A stretch of DNA of 64,000 nucleotides from Actinomadura mexicana (lineage in GTDB: Bacteria > Actinomycetota > Actinomycetes > Streptosporangiales > Streptosporangiaceae). The stretch lies in NCBI RefSeq assembly GCF_900188105.1, contig NZ_FZNP01000004.1, positions 496,001-560,000 of the forward strand, written 5' to 3'. Each line of letters opens with the position of its first letter. The first letter of the stretch is position 1. Below the pieces are notes generated by a model, which did no database searches, was not told where the DNA came from, and saw only the letters and a program-made list of their open reading frames with translations. Shown one piece after another: positions 61,919 to 64,000 of the stretch. A program made the position numbers and the translations under genes.

Positions 61919-62629
61919 TCACGCACCGGCGGCGCGGCGCCGCTCCAGCCCTTCGAGGATCAGGTCGAGGGCGAACTCGAACTCGAACTGGTCGTCGCAG
62001 AAGCCCAGGGTGCCGTCCGGATCGTCGTGGACGGCGTCCGCCAGCATCCCGGCGAGATGGGGGAACCGGCCGGCCATCTGCTCCATCACGGCGGGATCGT
62101 CGGCGGCCTGAGCCTCGCCGGGCTGGAACAGCTCCTGGGCGAACCCGAGGGCGCGGCTGCCGAGGACGTGCAGCGCGCGGTGGGCCAGGTCGAAGGAGAG
62201 GCCGCCCGCCCGGAGGAGGCCGACGACCTGGTCGTAGTACGCGATGACGACCGGGTTCATGGTGCTGCGGGTGCCGAGGAGCTGCGGCGCCCAGCGGTGA
62301 CGGAGCAGGACGTCCCGGGCTGCGAGGATCCGCGCGCGCAGCGCCGCCCGCCAGTCCCGCTCGGGGGGCGGGGCCTCGGCCTGCTCCACCGCGGTCATGA
62401 TCTCGTCGAGGACCACCTCCACCACCCCGTCGAGGACGGCCTCCTTGTTGGCGACGTGATGGTACAGCGACATCGCCTCGACCCCGACCTCCTGCGCGAG
62501 CCGGCGCATGGTGAGCGATTCGAGGCCGTCGCGGTCGGCGAGGCGCACGGCCGCCCGCAGCACCCGCCTGCGGCTCAGCGGGACGCGGGGCTGCTCGGTC
62601 AGCTCGTCGGCGCCGGACCGTGGACGCAT
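61919..62629 (-). CDS. TetR-family repressor
   Basis: The 236-residue product has an HTH at about residues 30-55 (LTMRRLAQEVGVEAMSLYHHVANKE), typical of TetR proteins with the C33-like ligand domain. ATG 62629 has GGGAG upstream; the longer in-frame start at 62662 lies within its own operator box and is rejected. Boxes in front of this gene and of the downstream oxidoreductase share the sequence TAC-N3-GTAAGG, so it most likely represses both. Confidence 0.88.
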   Translation of the reverse strand: MRPRSGADELTEQPRVPLSRRRVLRAAVRLADRDGLESLTMRRLAQEVGVEAMSLYHHVANKEAVLDGVVEVVLDEIMTAVEQAEAPPPERDWRAALRARILAARDVLLRHRWAPQLLGTRSTMNPVVIAYYDQVVGLLRAGGLSFDLAHRALHVLGSRALGFAQELFQPGEAQAADDPAVMEQMAGRFPHLAGMLADAVHDDPDGTLGFCDDQFEFEFALDLILEGLERRRAAGA

Positions 62630-62656
62630 GGATCTCCCTCCCGACGCACTCTGTCC

Positions 62657-62669
62657 GTACACGGTAAGG
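62657..62669. promoter_or_regulatory. single TetR box (autoregulation)
   Basis: GTACACGGTAAGG differs at three positions from the boxes at 61786-61834 and lies 28 bp upstream of the tetR start. Confidence 0.6.
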
Positions 62670-62683
62670 CCGGCCCGGTACCG

Positions 62684-63814
62684 CTAGGGCCTCGGGTGAG
62701 GGGCTGGGCGGTCCGGCCGGTAGGGGGCGAGCGCGGGGGGCGGGCCGCCGGTGAGCTCCTGGGCGATCAGGGCGGCGAGGTGCGGGGCGAGGGTGATGCC
62801 GCTGTGGGCGACGGCGGTGTACAGGCCGGGGCGCTGGAAGCCGACGAGCGGGTATCCGTCCACCGGCAGGGGGCGGACGCACCGCCGTACTTCGGCGATG
62901 TCCGCGGTCAGGGTGGGGATGAGCGCACGCGCGCGGGCGAGGAGCTCGCCGCCGACCGCCTGGACGAGCGCCGGGGAGGCCGACTCGTCGACTCCGGCGT
63001 CCAGGTCGTCGGCTTCCAGGACCAGTCCCCCGTCCTCCGCGGGCCGGGCGGACAGGCCGGGGGCATGGACGAGCCCGTTGAGGGTGCCCTGCGCCGTGGA
63101 GGTGGTGGCGACGAGGCACGGGGCGGCCGAGCCGGGCTCGGACGGGTCGACCAGCGGGAGGGCGACCCCGGCGGTGGCCAGGAGCGCGGGGCTGTGCCGC
63201 CCCGCCGCGCAGACCGTGAGATCGGCCTCCAGGTCGCGGCCGTCGTCGAGCCGTACCCCGGTCACGCGGTCGCCGTCGGTGGTGAGGCGGACCGCGCGGT
63301 GGCCCGTCACAAGGTCAGCGCCGGATTCGCGGGCGCGCCTGGCCAGGGCCCGCGCGGCGGGGCCTCCGAGCAGGTGGGCCTCGTCGGGGTAGTGCGCGAT
63401 GAGCGCGTCCGGCGGAGCCTCGACGTGGGGTTCCAGCTCGTGGAGGCGGTCGGAAGTGATCAGGTCGGCGGCGTAGCCGAGGCCGGAGAGGCGGGCGACC
63501 CGGTCGGCCAGCCGCTCTTTCGCGTCACCGGCGGTCGCCCACATGATGTTGCCCGACGGCCGGTACCAGGCCGGGTCGCCGAAGCCGGCCGCCAGGTCAC
63601 GCCAGGTGGACATCGCCGCCGTCCGGAACCGGTGGTAGGCCGGGTCCGCGGGGTCGTTGGCGTTGATCCAGGCGTAGCTCGTGCCGGACGTCCCGGCGCC
63701 GGGCCCCTCCCCCTCGACCACGGTGAGGCGCGCGGGGGCGCCGGACGACGGGCGGGTGAGCCGGTCCGCCAGCGCGGCCCCGATGATCCCTGCTCCCACG
63801 ACCAGTAAGCGCAT
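62684..63814 (-). CDS. FAD-dependent oxidoreductase of the DAO (D-amino-acid oxidase) family
   Basis: The 376-residue flavoprotein has the N-terminal dinucleotide fold LLVVGAGIIGAALADRL, and GTSYAWINANDPADPAYHRF, which is typical of DAO-type deaminating oxidases such as glycine/sarcosine-type enzymes. VDGYPLVGFQRPGLYTAVAHSGITLAPHLAALIAQEL at the C-terminus is the second FAD contact. There is no signal peptide. The substrate is probably a small amine or amino acid but cannot be specified. It is not linked to the biosynthetic clusters by overlap or shared motif. Confidence 0.85.
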   Translation of the reverse strand: MRLLVVGAGIIGAALADRLTRPSSGAPARLTVVEGEGPGAGTSGTSYAWINANDPADPAYHRFRTAAMSTWRDLAAGFGDPAWYRPSGNIMWATAGDAKERLADRVARLSGLGYAADLITSDRLHELEPHVEAPPDALIAHYPDEAHLLGGPAARALARRARESGADLVTGHRAVRLTTDGDRVTGVRLDDGRDLEADLTVCAAGRHSPALLATAGVALPLVDPSEPGSAAPCLVATTSTAQGTLNGLVHAPGLSARPAEDGGLVLEADDLDAGVDESASPALVQAVGGELLARARALIPTLTADIAEVRRCVRPLPVDGYPLVGFQRPGLYTAVAHSGITLAPHLAALIAQELTGGPPPALAPYRPDRPAPHPRP

Positions 63815-63893
63815 GCCCCCAGGATGGCAGCCGCCCCACGGCTCCGCCGTTCTGCGGTGGGCGGAATTCCTGGGACCCGCGGCGCGGCCGATC

Positions 63894-63908
63894 TACGATG
63901 TGCGTATG
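63894..63908 (+). promoter_or_regulatory. -10 element of a probably leaderless transcript
   Basis: TACGAT at 63894-63899 ends 6 bp before the ATG at 63906, placing transcription start at or near the first base of the start codon. TGGGAC at 63871-63876 is 17 bp upstream as a weak -35. No ribosome-binding sequence precedes the ATG. Confidence 0.45.
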
Positions 63909-64000
63909 GCCGAGACCGCGCGAACGCTCACGCCTGCCGACGACATGCCCGCCGACGAGACGCCTCGCGGGCCGACCGCGGCGGGCCCGGCGGAGCCGCT
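63906..64000 (+). CDS. unknown protein, N-terminal 31 residues only
   Basis: The frame from ATG 63906 is open to the window end (MAETARTLTPADDMPADE, then a Pro/Ala-rich stretch). The N-terminus is low-complexity and acidic, and no family can be recognised. It is divergent from the DAO oxidoreductase gene. Confidence 0.5.
   Translation, partial: MAETARTLTPADDMPADETPRGPTAAGPAEP

Overview
The window is very GC-rich, uses GTG and TTG starts freely, and packs genes into operons whose stop and start codons overlap. It carries modular type I PKS, bacterial diterpene cyclase and MEP-pathway genes. Together these point to an antibiotic-type actinomycete; the genus cannot be fixed from sequence alone. 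Nearly all of it is secondary metabolism. I saw no rRNA, tRNA, CRISPR array, IS element or replication origin.

Left arm (1-7.9 kb): the 3' end of a degenerate IspH/LytB-like gene, a protein with two methyltransferase domains, a PaaK-type acyl-adenylating enzyme, a GNAT acetyltransferase, and a DHA2-type drug exporter divergent from its TetR regulator across two tandem palindromes.

Diterpene locus (7.9-18.2 kb): leftward P450, class II (DxDD) cyclase and class I cyclase, each overlapping the next by 4 bp. Rightward and divergent: dxs, ispG, a polyprenyl (probably GGPP) synthase and ispH, also overlapping by 4 bp. The set is self-contained: MEP precursor boost, GGPP, class II then class I cyclisation, oxidation. 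An HSL-type esterase follows convergently. The intergenic region between the two operons holds two mirror-image pairs of 10-bp direct repeats, which looks like one regulator controlling both. A DrrAB-type ABC exporter and its TetR repressor follow, across a 42-bp interrupted palindrome.

Chloropyrrole PKS/NRPS locus (20.9-57.6 kb): a leftward operon encodes a prolyl-carrier dehydrogenase, a proline adenylation enzyme (specificity residues read DLLYLALVC), a carrier protein and a flavin halogenase. This is the pyrrole-2-carboxyl starter pathway of the pyoluteorin type. It continues into two PKS proteins with four modules. A divergent operon adds a fifth PKS module and a Cy-A-PCP NRPS protein with a cysteine-like code, followed by convergent genes for a thioesterase and a double acyl-CoA dehydrogenase. 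The predicted line is (chloro)pyrrolyl-PCP, KS-AT-ACP, KS-AT(dead)-AT-KR(dead)-ACP, KS-AT-DH-ER-KR-ACP, KS-AT-DH-ER-KR-ACP, KS-AT(dead)-DH(dead)-ACP, Cy-A(Cys)-PCP, TE. The likely product is a chloropyrrolyl ketone or beta-diketone, saturated and methyl-branched, ending in a thiazoline or thiazole. I cannot match it to a known compound. A TAGGGGT motif recurs upstream of the operons of this locus and also of the methyltransferase gene 45 kb away, so the PKS regulon may flank the diterpene locus.

Right arm (57.6-64 kb): a secreted beta-helix protein, an EamA-family permease, a zinc-independent quinone-oxidoreductase-like enzyme with a TetR regulator and repeated operator boxes, a DAO-type flavin oxidoreductase, and the start of a possibly leaderless gene running off the window.
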